Source: Butyricicoccus sp. Marseille-Q5471
Lineage (GTDB): Bacteria; Bacillota; Clostridia; Oscillospirales; Butyricicoccaceae
Reading direction: 5' to 3'
Assembly: GCF_951230135.1 (NCBI RefSeq)
Contig: NZ_CATNVC010000002.1
Location: forward strand, 186,001-250,000
DNA length: 64,000 nucleotides
The notes under the pieces were generated by a model. That model ran no database searches. It was not told the DNA's origin and saw nothing but the letters and a program-made list of their open reading frames with translations. Both the position numbers and the translations under genes were made by a program. Positions 50,451 to 59,019 of this stretch are shown piece by piece. Numbering within the stretch: the first letter of the stretch is position 1; every line of letters begins with the position of its first letter.

Positions 50451-51438
50451 AGGTATAACCCTTATCTTCGCCCACAAAGGAGAATTCGCAGATTTCCGAC
50501 ACCTTGGAGGTTGTATAAATCTCTTTTTCCGATGTAATAAATACGGCCGCAATCTCATTCTGCTCGCAGAATGCCATGCCCTTTTCCAACCCCATCACAA
50601 ACAAAGCGGTCGTCATTGCATCCGCACGCACCGAGCTTTGGTCAATCACGGTTACGCCGCGCAAGCCGCTATCCGCGGGATAGCCGGTCGCGGGATTAAA
50701 AATATGGTGATACCGCTTGCCGTCTTGCTCAAAATACCGCTCATAATCGCCCGAGGTGACCACCGAAAGCTCCTGCACCGCGACGGTCGCAAGGTAGTCG
50801 GCGGTATCGTCCGGGTCGGCGATGCCCACGACCCACGGCTTGCCGTTATTGGTGCCGACGGCGTAAATATTGCCGCCGAGCGCAAGCAAGCCTTCGTTGC
50901 CCGCGTCCCGCAGGATTTGCGCGCACTCGTCTGCCGCTGCGCCCTTCGCAATGCCGCCAAGGTCGATTTCCGCGCCGTTTTTCAATGTGACCTGACTGCC
51001 GTTTACCTGAATATTCTCCCAGCCGACATGTGCCATCGCCTGATTGATTTCCTCCTGCGCAGGCACGTGTGCGGCCTCTGTGCCAATGCCCCAAAGGTCG
51101 GTCAGCGGCGCAACAGTCGGGTCAAAGCTGCCGCTCGTCGCTTCAATCTGCGGCAGGGCGAGCGCAATGTACGCTGCCGCTTCTGTTTCAATCGCTGCAC
51201 CGTTTGCGTGATTCAGGCGATAGATTTCGCTGTCCTCCCGCGTGCGGCTGAGCAGCTTGTCCAGCGCATTGACGCGCTGCTCGACTGCGGTCGCCGTCTG
51301 CTGGGCATCCTGTCCCAGTACGCGCGCCTGCATAAAGGTGTTCATTGCGAAAAAGTCGGTGGAATATTCCTGCGCTTTGGGCGCACACGCCGTCAGACAA
51401 AAAAGCGGCAGCAGCGCCGCTAAAAATCGTTTCATCAT
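50440..51438 (-). CDS. apbE: FAD:protein FMN transferase ApbE
   Basis: ApbE covalently attaches FMN from FAD to Ser/Thr in flavoprotein subunits outside the membrane. The 332-residue lipoprotein has a signal with lipobox LTAC, the N-terminal FFAMNTFMQARVLG, SFDPTVAPLTDLWGIG, IDLGGIAKGAAADECAQIL and ALGGNIYAVG, then HHIFNPATGYPADSGLRGVTVI and SVRADAMTTALFVMG. These are all family signatures, including the metal-site Asp/Thr. ATG at 51438 follows GGGAGC. It begins the apbE-NusG-II-Gx transporter set. No clear FMN-accepting protein is encoded nearby. Confidence 0.95.
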   Translation of the reverse strand: MMKRFLAALLPLFCLTACAPKAQEYSTDFFAMNTFMQARVLGQDAQQTATAVEQRVNALDKLLSRTREDSEIYRLNHANGAAIETEAAAYIALALPQIEATSGSFDPTVAPLTDLWGIGTEAAHVPAQEEINQAMAHVGWENIQVNGSQVTLKNGAEIDLGGIAKGAAADECAQILRDAGNEGLLALGGNIYAVGTNNGKPWVVGIADPDDTADYLATVAVQELSVVTSGDYERYFEQDGKRYHHIFNPATGYPADSGLRGVTVIDQSSVRADAMTTALFVMGLEKGMAFCEQNEIAAVFITSEKEIYTTSKVSEICEFSFVGEDKGYTYAS

Positions 51439-51496
51439 CTTTGCTCCCGTTTCAAAATCATCTTCCATTATAGTATGTTCCGCGAAAAAGCGCAAG

Positions 51497-51523
51497 AAAA
51501 GGATGCTCCGAAGAGCATCCTTT
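51497..51523 (-). terminator. Intrinsic terminator after the ammonium transporter gene
   Basis: AAAGGATGCTC/GAGCATCCTTT with a 4-base loop, then TTTTC on the minus strand. Confidence 0.85.
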
Positions 51524-51549
51524 CGCACATGTATGCAGCATTTGGAGAA

Positions 51550-53280
51550 TCAATCGTCGTACTGGAGCGCGTCGTAACCCTCTGCACCGGTACGGACCTT
51601 GATGACATTTTCCACATCGTAAACGAAGATTTTGCCGTCACCGATGTGTCCGGTGTACAGCACCTTCTTGGCGGTGTCCACCACAAGGCTGACCGGCACC
51701 TTGGATACTACCATCTCCATCTTGAGCTTGGGCAGCAAGGTCACATCGACCTCCGCACCGCGGTAGTACTCGGTGGCGCCCTTCTGCGTGCCGCAGCCGA
51801 TGACATTGGTGACTGTCATGCCGGCAATGCCGATTTCGTTCATGGCGTTTTTCAGTTCCTCAAACTTGGATTGTTTTGTGATGATAACCACCTTGGACAG
51901 CTTGTGTTCGCCGCCCTCGGTCGTAATCTTCATCACCGGAACCGCCTTTTCCACCGCAACCGCGGGCTCGGAGAGCGCATGCTCCTTCGCGGACTTTTCA
52001 CCGGACTTCGTGCCCATAACGCTCGGAACAACGGGCATGAAATCGGCGTAAGCAGAGGTCAGGCCATGTTCCTTGACGTCCAGACCCTGAATTTCCTCAG
52101 CCTCGGTCACGCGCAGACCAATGGTGTGCTTGATGACCTGAAACACGATGGTCATGGTCACGGCAACCCACGCAATGACTGCGGCAACACCGAGAATCTG
52201 GATGCCGAGCATGTGTGCGCCGCCGCCGTAGAACAGGCCTTCGCGTGTGATATCATTGCCGTTGTAGTACGCGAACAGACCGGTCAGAATCGTGCCGCCT
52301 GCGCCGCACAGACCGTGTACACCAACCGCACCGACCGGATCGTCGACCTTGAGCTTCTGGTCAACAAATTCGATGCCAAATACCACGATGAAACCGGCGA
52401 TGATGCCGATTGCAGCCGCACCGGCAGGCGTTACCATATCGCAGCCCGCAGTGATGGCGACCAGACCGGCCAGCGAACCGTTCAGCGTCATCGAAACGTC
52501 AGGCTTCTTGTAGCGAATCCAGGTAATACACATAACGGTAACGGTCGCAACCGCTGCCGCAAGGTTGGTGGTAACAAACACACGCGCTGCGGTTTCGGCT
52601 GCGCCGTCGGACAGCGCAACGGTAGAGCCGCCGTTAAATCCGAACCAGCAGAACCACAGGATAAACACGCCGAGTGCGCCGAGCGTCAGCGAGTGACCGG
52701 GAATCGCGCGCGGCTTGCCATCCTTGGTGTACTTGCCGATGCGGGGGCCGAGAATCGTCGCGCCGACAAACGCCGCAACGCCGCCAACCATATGCACCGC
52801 AGTGGAACCTGCAAAATCATGAAAACCCAGCTCAGAGAGCCAGCCGCCGCCCCAAATCCAGTGACCGGAAACCGGATAGATTAAGGCCGAAATGACCATG
52901 GAATAAATGCAGTAAGACGAGAACTTGGTGCGCTCCGCCATGGCGCCCGATACAATCGTCGCAGCGGTCGCGCAGAACACGGTCTGGAAAATCAGCGTCG
53001 TCCAGTCAAATCCCTCGCCGACAACGCCGTCGGCGAAGAAGTCAAAGCCGCCGAAAAATCCGTTGGCCGATCCGAACATGATGCCAAACCCGATAATCCA
53101 AAAAATCGGCGTGCCGAGCGAAAAATCCATCAGATTCTTCATAATGATGTTGCCCGCGTTCTTGGCACGGGTGAAACCGGTCTCGACCATTGCAAAGCCC
53201 GCCTGCATAAAGAAAACGAGCGCCGCGGCAATCAAGGTCCAGCCTACGTTGACAGAAGATGCCAGTGCTGTGATGTCCAT
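51550..53280 (-). CDS. amt: Ammonium transporter fused to a P-II domain (Amt-GlnB)
   Basis: This 576-residue fusion has an Amt channel (about 1-410, eleven helices) with the signature blocks FQTVFCATAATIVSGAMAERTKFSSY, DFAGSTAVHMVGG, WFGFNGGS and GVHGLCGAGGTILTGLF. A linker (about 410-455) joins it to a full P-II domain (about 460-576) with the T-loop TQKGATEYYRGAEVDVTLLPK and the C-terminal GHIGDGKIFVYDVENVIKVRTGEEG-like end. P-II normally plugs Amt from the cytoplasm according to nitrogen status; here the regulator is tethered. The Tyr51 equivalent of the T-loop is Val511, so uridylylation there is excluded. It lies downstream of glnN on the same strand. Confidence 0.93.
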   Translation of the reverse strand: MDITALASSVNVGWTLIAAALVFFMQAGFAMVETGFTRAKNAGNIIMKNLMDFSLGTPIFWIIGFGIMFGSANGFFGGFDFFADGVVGEGFDWTTLIFQTVFCATAATIVSGAMAERTKFSSYCIYSMVISALIYPVSGHWIWGGGWLSELGFHDFAGSTAVHMVGGVAAFVGATILGPRIGKYTKDGKPRAIPGHSLTLGALGVFILWFCWFGFNGGSTVALSDGAAETAARVFVTTNLAAAVATVTVMCITWIRYKKPDVSMTLNGSLAGLVAITAGCDMVTPAGAAAIGIIAGFIVVFGIEFVDQKLKVDDPVGAVGVHGLCGAGGTILTGLFAYYNGNDITREGLFYGGGAHMLGIQILGVAAVIAWVAVTMTIVFQVIKHTIGLRVTEAEEIQGLDVKEHGLTSAYADFMPVVPSVMGTKSGEKSAKEHALSEPAVAVEKAVPVMKITTEGGEHKLSKVVIITKQSKFEELKNAMNEIGIAGMTVTNVIGCGTQKGATEYYRGAEVDVTLLPKLKMEMVVSKVPVSLVVDTAKKVLYTGHIGDGKIFVYDVENVIKVRTGAEGYDALQYDD

Positions 53281-53304
53281 TGTAAAACCCCCTGAAAATA
53301 AATG

Positions 53305-53354
53305 TGGCGTGTATTTCCGCCGCTCCTTTTCAGGAAACGAGGAAATACACGCCA
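53305..53354 (-). promoter_or_regulatory. Long inverted repeat in the amt leader
   Basis: A perfect 14-bp repeat TGGCGTGTATTTCC/GGAAATACACGCCA with an inner hairpin lies between glnN and amt. The minus-strand tail CATTTATTTT is T-rich but broken. It may be the glnN terminator, an attenuator of amt or a protein site. Confidence 0.55.
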
Positions 53355-53407
53355 TTGTGTATTGTAAACTATTTTACAAACAAGATATTAAGAACCGCCA
53401 ATGTGTG

Positions 53408-55495
53408 TTACACGTAGAACAGGATATCCGAGTAAGTCGGGAACGGCCAGTAGGTCTTGCCGACCTTGGATTCCAGCTTGTCAGCCGGCTCGCGAACCGC
53501 TTCCATTGCAGGAATGACTACGTCATGATAATAGTGCGCGATGTCTTCGGGCGAAGCATCCGGTACGTCGGCAATGCATTTTTCCAGCGCGGTGCACTTG
53601 GTGTACAGAGTATCTGTCAGGGCAGAAATGTCGCTCAGCATGGACTGCTCTGCGCCGCCGGCAATGCCGATTTCCTTCTTATCCTTGACAGCGCCCGCCA
53701 GTTCCTTCTCATACGCAATGCACGCGGGAACGATTTCCTGACGAACCATATCACTCATGGTCAGCGCCTCGATGTGCAGGGTCTTCGCGTACTCTTCGAG
53801 CAGCGTCTCCTCACGGGAATCCATCTCGGTCGGTGTGTATATGCCGTGCTTGACGAACATCTCGACGTTCTTCTCATCCGTGTAGTGCGGCAGTGCAACG
53901 TCGGTCGACTTCCAGTTGAGCAGACCGCGCTTTTCCGCCTCGACTACCCATGCATCGTCATAGCCGTTGCCGTTGAAGATAATGCGCTTGTGCGCCTTAA
54001 TCTCACGCTGCACCAACTTGAGCATCGCTGCCGGGAAGTCCTCTGCGCCCTCCAGCTCATCCGCAAAGACACGCAGCTCTTCTGCAACTGCAGTATTGAG
54101 CATAATGTTTGTGCAGGCGATGTTAAAGGTAGAACCGAGCATACGGAACTCGAACTTGTTGCCGGTAAAGGCAAAGGGCGAGGTACGGTTGCGGTCGGTC
54201 GTATCCTTCGGGATGGACGGCAGAACGGGAACGCCCAGGCTCATCTTGGTCTTGGTCATATCGGTATAATCAGCGCCGGACTCGATTGCGTCGAGAACAG
54301 CCTGCAGCTCGTCGCCGATAAACATGGAAACGATAGCCGGAGGCGCTTCGTTCGCACCCAGACGGTGGTCGTTGCCCGCACTTGCAACCGAGATGCGGAG
54401 CAGATCCTGATACTCATCCACAGCCTTGATAACCGCGGTCAGGAACAGGATGAACTGCGCGTTCTGGCTCGGGCTCTTGCCGGGCTCGAGCAGGTTTTCG
54501 CCCTCATCGGTCGAAAGAGACCAGTTGTTGTGCTTGCCGGAACCATTGACGCCGTCGAACGGCTTCTCGTGCATCAGGCAGATGAAGTCATGCTTCTGCG
54601 CAACGCGCTTCATGACCTCCATGGTCAGCTGGTTGTGGTCGGTTGCAATATTGGTGGTGGTGAACACCGGCGCCATCTCGTGCTGTGCCGGCGCTACCTC
54701 GTTATGCTTGGTCTTGGCAAAGATACCGAGCTTCCACAGCTCCTCATCGAGCTCCTGCATAAAGGCGGCAACGCGGGGGCGGATCGAACCGAAGTAATGA
54801 TCCTCCATCTCCTGACCCTTGGGGGGATTTGCGCCGAACAGCGTGCGGCCGGTGAAAATCAGATCCTTGCGCTGTGCGTAATCATGCTTGTTAATCAGGA
54901 AATACTCCTGCTCGGGGCCGACGGTCGTGGTGATGCGCTTCACATCCTTGCCGAACAGCTTGAGTACGCGGCAGGCCTGCTTGCTGATGGCATCCATCGA
55001 ACGGAGCAGCGGGGTCTTCTTGTCAAGAATCTCGCCGGTGTACGAACAGAATGCGGTCGGAATGTACAAAGAGCCGTCCTTAACGAACGCGTAGCTCGTC
55101 GGGTCCCATGCGGTGTAGCCGCGGGCTTCAAAGGTGGCGCGCAGACCGCCCGAGGGGAAGGAGGATGCGTCCGGCTCGCCCTTGATGAGCTCCTTGCCCG
55201 AGAACTCCATCATAACGCCGCCGTCATCGGTGGGCGAAATGAACGAGTCGTGCTTTTCAGCGGTGATGCCGGTCATCGGCTGGAACCAGTGGGTGTAGTG
55301 GGTTGCACCCTTGCTGACTGCCCAGTCCTTCATCGCGGTGGCCACGACGGCGGCCACATCGGCGTCGATTGCCGTACCCTCGCGCATGGTCTTCTTCAGT
55401 TTCTTGAAGATGTCCTTGGGAAGGCGTTCCTTCATGACGGTCTCGCTAAAGACCATGCTGCCGAACAGCTCGGGGACGTTGCTTGCTGTGCTCAT
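53408..55495 (-). CDS. glnN: Glutamine synthetase type III
   Basis: This 695-residue GSIII (GlnN) makes glutamine from glutamate, ammonia and ATP. GSIII is much longer than GSI. It has the N-terminal GSIII region ([32 protein letters not shown]), the catalytic region with GPEQEYFLI and [16 protein letters not shown] (metal and glutamate ligands), [12 protein letters not shown] (H269-type), [13 protein letters not shown], and the GSIII C-terminal helical extension. The metal-binding glutamates are intact here, unlike in the GSI-like protein at 61005. Its promoter and ANTAR-type leader lie in the divergent region. Confidence 0.96.
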   Translation of the reverse strand: MSTASNVPELFGSMVFSETVMKERLPKDIFKKLKKTMREGTAIDADVAAVVATAMKDWAVSKGATHYTHWFQPMTGITAEKHDSFISPTDDGGVMMEFSGKELIKGEPDASSFPSGGLRATFEARGYTAWDPTSYAFVKDGSLYIPTAFCSYTGEILDKKTPLLRSMDAISKQACRVLKLFGKDVKRITTTVGPEQEYFLINKHDYAQRKDLIFTGRTLFGANPPKGQEMEDHYFGSIRPRVAAFMQELDEELWKLGIFAKTKHNEVAPAQHEMAPVFTTTNIATDHNQLTMEVMKRVAQKHDFICLMHEKPFDGVNGSGKHNNWSLSTDEGENLLEPGKSPSQNAQFILFLTAVIKAVDEYQDLLRISVASAGNDHRLGANEAPPAIVSMFIGDELQAVLDAIESGADYTDMTKTKMSLGVPVLPSIPKDTTDRNRTSPFAFTGNKFEFRMLGSTFNIACTNIMLNTAVAEELRVFADELEGAEDFPAAMLKLVQREIKAHKRIIFNGNGYDDAWVVEAEKRGLLNWKSTDVALPHYTDEKNVEMFVKHGIYTPTEMDSREETLLEEYAKTLHIEALTMSDMVRQEIVPACIAYEKELAGAVKDKKEIGIAGGAEQSMLSDISALTDTLYTKCTALEKCIADVPDASPEDIAHYYHDVVIPAMEAVREPADKLESKVGKTYWPFPTYSDILFYV

Positions 55496-55550
55496 AGAAC
55501 GTATCGCTCCTTACTATGTTAATATAAATGGACAACAAAGTGAAATAAAT

Positions 55551-55594
55551 AAAAAACGGCGCTGCGGGTCGTGTTCCCACAGCGCCTTTGCTGT
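55551..55594 (-). promoter_or_regulatory. ANTAR-type hairpin overlapping a terminator in the glnN leader
   Basis: On the minus strand ACAGC-AAAGGC-GCTGT (55579-55594) forms a 5-bp stem with a hexaloop with A at position 1 and G at 4. Its 3' side is shared with a terminator whose arms are GGCGCTG.GGG (55576-55586) and CCCGCAGCGCC (55558-55568), followed by T6 (55551-55556). Binding of an ANTAR protein would favour the first hairpin and let transcription into glnN continue. The predicted transcription start is only about 5 bases upstream. Confidence 0.7.
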
Positions 55595-55605
55595 TTACAC
55601 TCTGA

Positions 55606-55634
55606 ATTATATCCACCGAACCTTTCTTTGTCAA
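55606..55634 (-). promoter_or_regulatory. Promoter of glnN
   Basis: Consensus TTGACA (55629-55634), 17-base spacer, TATAAT (55606-55611) on the minus strand. With a consensus promoter, control would have to occur after initiation. Confidence 0.9.
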
Positions 55635-55755
55635 GTCTCAGCCGCACACTTTTTTTCTTTTTGAAAGATTTATTGCAAGATAGTTAATTTGTATCTATTT
55701 GTCGCCTATCTTTTATGCAACATGCAGAAAATCGTACAATTCGCAATAAATGCGC

Positions 55756-55784
55756 TTGACGGGAACAACCGCCTACTATAAAAT
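55756..55784 (+). promoter_or_regulatory. Promoter of the glutamate synthase operon
   Basis: TTGACG (55756-55761), 17-base spacer, TAAAAT (55779-55784). Confidence 0.8.
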
Positions 55785-55789
55785 GAAAA

Positions 55790-55859
55790 GCGGACAAAGG
55801 CGTCCGCCATAGCTGAGGATTCAGGCATTTCCTCCCTCAGCTATGGCGGGCGCCTTTTT
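55790..55859 (+). promoter_or_regulatory. ANTAR-type hairpin overlapping a terminator in the glutamate synthase leader
   Basis: GCGGAC-AAAGGC-GTCCGC (55790-55807) is a 6-bp hairpin with the same hexaloop as in the glnN leader. Its loop and 3' arm are also the 5' arm of a strong terminator: GGCG-T-CCGCCATAGCTGAGG (55799-55818) pairs with 55835-55854 and is followed by TTTTT. The two structures exclude each other, as needed for ANTAR antitermination. The hairpin starts at or within a few bases of the predicted transcription start. Confidence 0.75.
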
Positions 55860-55967
55860 ATTTTGTTAATGATTCGCGGTGGAAAACATTATAATATAAA
55901 GCATTTCCTACGCGAAGCCCCCGGGCAGGGCAAAAAGCAGCGACCCACATATAAGGAGGAAGCAAGC

Positions 55968-57065
55968 ATGTTACAAAAAGAAGGTCAAGTCCGTATCCCC
56001 GCCGGCTGCGCGATCTCCGGCATCTTCCACAAGGACGGCCAGCGAGAGAACGGCACACGCATCATCGATTCCATCCGCACCATGCACGACCGTTCCAACG
56101 GCCTGGGCGGCGGCTTCGCCGGCTACGGTATTTACCCCGAGTATGCCGACTACTACGCCTTTCATGTGTTCTATGATACGCAGGCGGCAAAGGAAAGCTG
56201 TGAGGCGCAGCTTGAAAAGCACTTCGATATTGTAAACCTTTCGAAGATTCCGACCCGCCGTCATCCCCGCATCACCGATGAGCCGATGATCTGGCGCTAT
56301 TTCGTCTCCCCCCTTAACACCAAGCTGACCGCAAGCCAGCTCGATGAGTGTGAATACGTAGCCCGCTTTGTCATCCGCATCAACCATGAGCTGGACGGCG
56401 CGTACATTTTCTCCTCCGGCAAGAACATGGGCGTGTTCAAGGCCTCCGGCTTTCCGGAGGATGTCGGCGAATATTATATGCTGGAAAACTACGAGGCGTA
56501 CTCGTGGACCTGCCACGGACGCTATCCGACCAACACCCCCGGCTGGTGGGGCGGCGCACACCCGTTCGCGCTGCTCGACACCACGGTGGTACATAACGGC
56601 GAAATCTCCTCTTATGACGCAAACCGCCGCTTCATTGAGATGTTCGGCTATTCCTGCGATTTGCTGACCGATACCGAGGTCATCACCTATATCATCGACT
56701 ACCTCGGCCGCAAGCTGCACCTGACGCTGGAGGAAATCAGCCGCGTCATTGCCGCTCCGTTCTGGTCTACCATTGAAAAGCAGGAACCCGCCGAGCGCGA
56801 ACGCCTGACCTATCTGCGAAACGCCTTTGCGTCGCTGATGGTCACCGGCCCGTTTTCTATCCTCGTCGGCTACGAGGGCGGCCTGATGGCACTCAACGAT
56901 CGTTTGAAGCTGCGCTCGATGGTTGTAGGCGAAAAGGGCGACTCGGTCTACATCGCTTCCGAGGAATGCGCAATCCGCGCAATCGAACCCACGCTTGACA
57001 ACATCTGGGCGCCCCGCGGCGGCGAGGCCGTCATCGTATCCTTAAATGATGGAGGGAACAACTAA
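55968..57065 (+). CDS. Glutamate synthase glutaminase domain protein (class II amidotransferase)
   Basis: This 365-residue class II (Ntn) glutamine amidotransferase supplies ammonia in a split glutamate synthase. The nucleophile Cys is preceded by about 13 residues (RIPAGCAISGIF), so a propeptide must be removed to free the Cys, as in GltB of E. coli. HDRSNGLGGGFAGYGIYPEY and HGRYPTNTPGWWGGAHPF are characteristic of this clostridial/archaeal split type. AAGGAGG precedes ATG at 55968. It is the first gene of the operon after the ANTAR-type leader. Confidence 0.9.
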   Translation: MLQKEGQVRIPAGCAISGIFHKDGQRENGTRIIDSIRTMHDRSNGLGGGFAGYGIYPEYADYYAFHVFYDTQAAKESCEAQLEKHFDIVNLSKIPTRRHPRITDEPMIWRYFVSPLNTKLTASQLDECEYVARFVIRINHELDGAYIFSSGKNMGVFKASGFPEDVGEYYMLENYEAYSWTCHGRYPTNTPGWWGGAHPFALLDTTVVHNGEISSYDANRRFIEMFGYSCDLLTDTEVITYIIDYLGRKLHLTLEEISRVIAAPFWSTIEKQEPAERERLTYLRNAFASLMVTGPFSILVGYEGGLMALNDRLKLRSMVVGEKGDSVYIASEECAIRAIEPTLDNIWAPRGGEAVIVSLNDGGNN

Positions 57066-58570
57066 TGGCTATCGATTTCTTATATCCGGAATATGAGGTC
57101 GTGCGCAATATGGATCGCTGCATTTCCTGCCGCGCCTGCGAACGACAGTGCGCAAACGAAGTGCACAAATATGACCCCGACTTCGGCTACATGACCGCGG
57201 ATGAATCCAAGTGCGTCAACTGCCACCGCTGCGTTTCACTCTGCCCGACGCGCGCACTCAAGATTGTCAAGACCGATCACACCTTTAAGGAAAACGCCAA
57301 CTGGACGGGCAAGGCCATTTCCGAGGTCTACCGACAGGCAGGCACGGGCGGTGTACTGCTGTCCTCGATGGGCAATCCGGAGCCGTTTCCGATTTACTGG
57401 GATAAAATCCTGATTAACGCATCGCAGGTGACCAACCCTTCCATCGACCCGCTGCGTGAGCCGATGGAGACCAAGACTTTCCTCGGCAAGAAGCCCGGCC
57501 ATATTGAGCGTGACGAAAACGGACACATCGTGCCCAATATGACCCCACAGCTCGAGCTGAATGTGCCGATTATGTTCTCCGCAATGAGCTACGGCTCGAT
57601 TTCCTACAACGCGCACGCATCCCTTGCCCGCGCAGCTGTCGAGTTGGGCACCTATTACAACACCGGCGAGGGCGGTCTGCACGAGGATTTCTATCAGTAC
57701 GGCCCGCATACCATTGTGCAGGTTGCATCCGGCCGCTTCGGTGTACATAAGGATTATCTGGAAGCTGGCGCCGCCATCGAAATCAAGATGGGTCAGGGCG
57801 CAAAGCCCGGCATCGGCGGACATCTGCCCGGTCTTAAGGTCGGTCCCGATATCTCCAAGACCCGTATGATTCCGGAAGGCACGGACGCCATCTCCCCCGC
57901 ACCGCACCACGATATTTACTCGATTGAGGATTTGCGTCAGCTGGTCTTTTCGCTCAAGGAAGCAACTGAGTACAAGAAGCCTGTCATGGTCAAAATCGCA
58001 GCCGTGCACAACGTTGCGGCGATTGCGTCCGGCGTTGCCCGCTCGGGCGCGGACGTCATCTGCATCGACGGCTACCGCGGCGGCACGGGCGCGGCTCCGA
58101 CCCGCATCCGCGACAACGTGGGTATTCCGATTGAGCTTGCACTTGCGGCGGTCGACCAGCGTCTGCGCGACGAGGGCATCCGCGATCAGGTTTCGGTGGT
58201 TGTCGGCGGCTCAATCCGCAACTCGGCCGACCTGCTCAAGGCCATCGCGCTCGGTGCGGATGCGTGCTACATCGCAACCTCTGCCCTGCTCGCACTCGGC
58301 TGCCACCTGTGCCGCACCTGCCAGTCCGGCAAGTGCAACTGGGGCATCGCGACCCAGCGTCCCGAGCTGGTCAAGCGGCTCAATCCCGACATCGGCTCTC
58401 AGCGTCTGGTCAACCTCGTCACCGCGTGGGATCATGAGCTCAAAGAGATGATGGGCGGCATGGGCATTAACTCGATCGAGGCACTGCGCGGCAACCGTTT
58501 GATGCTGCGCGGCCTGGGTCTGAACGAAAAAGAGCTTGAGATTCTCGGCATCAAGCACGCGGGCGAATAA
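57065..58570 (+). CDS. Glutamate synthase FMN/Fe-S catalytic subunit with N-terminal ferredoxin domain
   Basis: This 501-residue protein has two N-terminal [4Fe-4S] motifs (CISCRACERQC and CVNCHRCVSLCP) followed by the glutamate synthase FMN-binding TIM barrel. Barrel signatures are MFSAMSYGSISYNAH, GEGGLHEDF, GQGAKPGIGGHLPG, VICIDGYRGGTGAAPTRI and the 3Fe-4S region CHLCRTCQSGKC. It performs the reductive transfer onto 2-oxoglutarate. The stop of the amidotransferase overlaps its ATG by one base. In this split form electrons probably come from ferredoxin or the FAD protein. Confidence 0.94.
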   Translation: MAIDFLYPEYEVVRNMDRCISCRACERQCANEVHKYDPDFGYMTADESKCVNCHRCVSLCPTRALKIVKTDHTFKENANWTGKAISEVYRQAGTGGVLLSSMGNPEPFPIYWDKILINASQVTNPSIDPLREPMETKTFLGKKPGHIERDENGHIVPNMTPQLELNVPIMFSAMSYGSISYNAHASLARAAVELGTYYNTGEGGLHEDFYQYGPHTIVQVASGRFGVHKDYLEAGAAIEIKMGQGAKPGIGGHLPGLKVGPDISKTRMIPEGTDAISPAPHHDIYSIEDLRQLVFSLKEATEYKKPVMVKIAAVHNVAAIASGVARSGADVICIDGYRGGTGAAPTRIRDNVGIPIELALAAVDQRLRDEGIRDQVSVVVGGSIRNSADLLKAIALGADACYIATSALLALGCHLCRTCQSGKCNWGIATQRPELVKRLNPDIGSQRLVNLVTAWDHELKEMMGGMGINSIEALRGNRLMLRGLGLNEKELEILGIKHAGE

Positions 58571-58585
58571 GGAGGAGAATCGGAC

Positions 58586-59014
58586 ATGAAAAGGGTTTAC
58601 GTCAACGAAAAATGGTGTCTCGGCTGCCACCTTTGCGAATATTACTGCGCATTCGCCAATTCGGGCAAGTCGTCGATGGTCAAAGCGCTGCGGGATCATA
58701 AAATCGCGCCCCGCATTAAGATTGAGGAGCGCAACAACATTTCCTTCGCCGTTTCCTGCCGCCACTGTGAGGATCCGCTCTGCGTCAAGGGCTGTATCTC
58801 GGGTGCGCTGACGATCGAAAGCGGCGCGGTACACATTGATTCCGACAAATGTGTCGGCTGCTACACCTGCATCCTGTCCTGCCCCTACGGCGCGTTGTCC
58901 GCAGGTGACACAGGCGCGATTCAGAAGTGCGAGCTGTGCCAGAAAAATTCCCACGGTCAGCCGATGTGCGTTGAGGGTTGTCCCAACAAGGCCATTGTAT
59001 ACGAGGAGAGGTGA
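58586..59014 (+). CDS. Four-cluster ferredoxin-type electron transfer subunit
   Basis: This 142-residue protein is HycB/DmsB-like, with four groups of cysteines: CLGCHLCEYYC, CRHCEDPLCVKGC, CVGCYTCILSCPYG and CELCQKNSHGQPMCVEGCP. It probably ferries electrons between the FAD reductase downstream and the glutamate synthase catalytic subunit upstream. AAGGAGG sits before the ATG, 15 bases after the previous stop. Confidence 0.92.
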   Translation: MKRVYVNEKWCLGCHLCEYYCAFANSGKSSMVKALRDHKIAPRIKIEERNNISFAVSCRHCEDPLCVKGCISGALTIESGAVHIDSDKCVGCYTCILSCPYGALSAGDTGAIQKCELCQKNSHGQPMCVEGCPNKAIVYEER

Positions 59015-59019
59015 ACAAC

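Larger units (their letters stand above)
55496..55967. other. Divergent regulatory region of glnN and the glutamate synthase operon
   Basis: This 472-base stretch has no gene. It holds a minus-strand promoter and ANTAR-type leader for glnN, and a plus-strand promoter and ANTAR-type leader for the glutamate synthase genes. The middle (about 55640-55750) is AT-rich, with no recognised element. An open frame starting at 55863 in the plus direction is only the upstream extension of the amidotransferase gene. Confidence 0.8.

Noticed and set aside
51475-52884. Plus-strand open frame of 469 codons
   Set aside because: It is antisense to the ammonium transporter gene and shows no domain.
52925-55522. 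Long plus-strand open frame of 865 codons
   Set aside because: It lies antisense to the glnN gene and the start of amt; it has no family signatures and no ribosome site, and reflects high GC codon structure.
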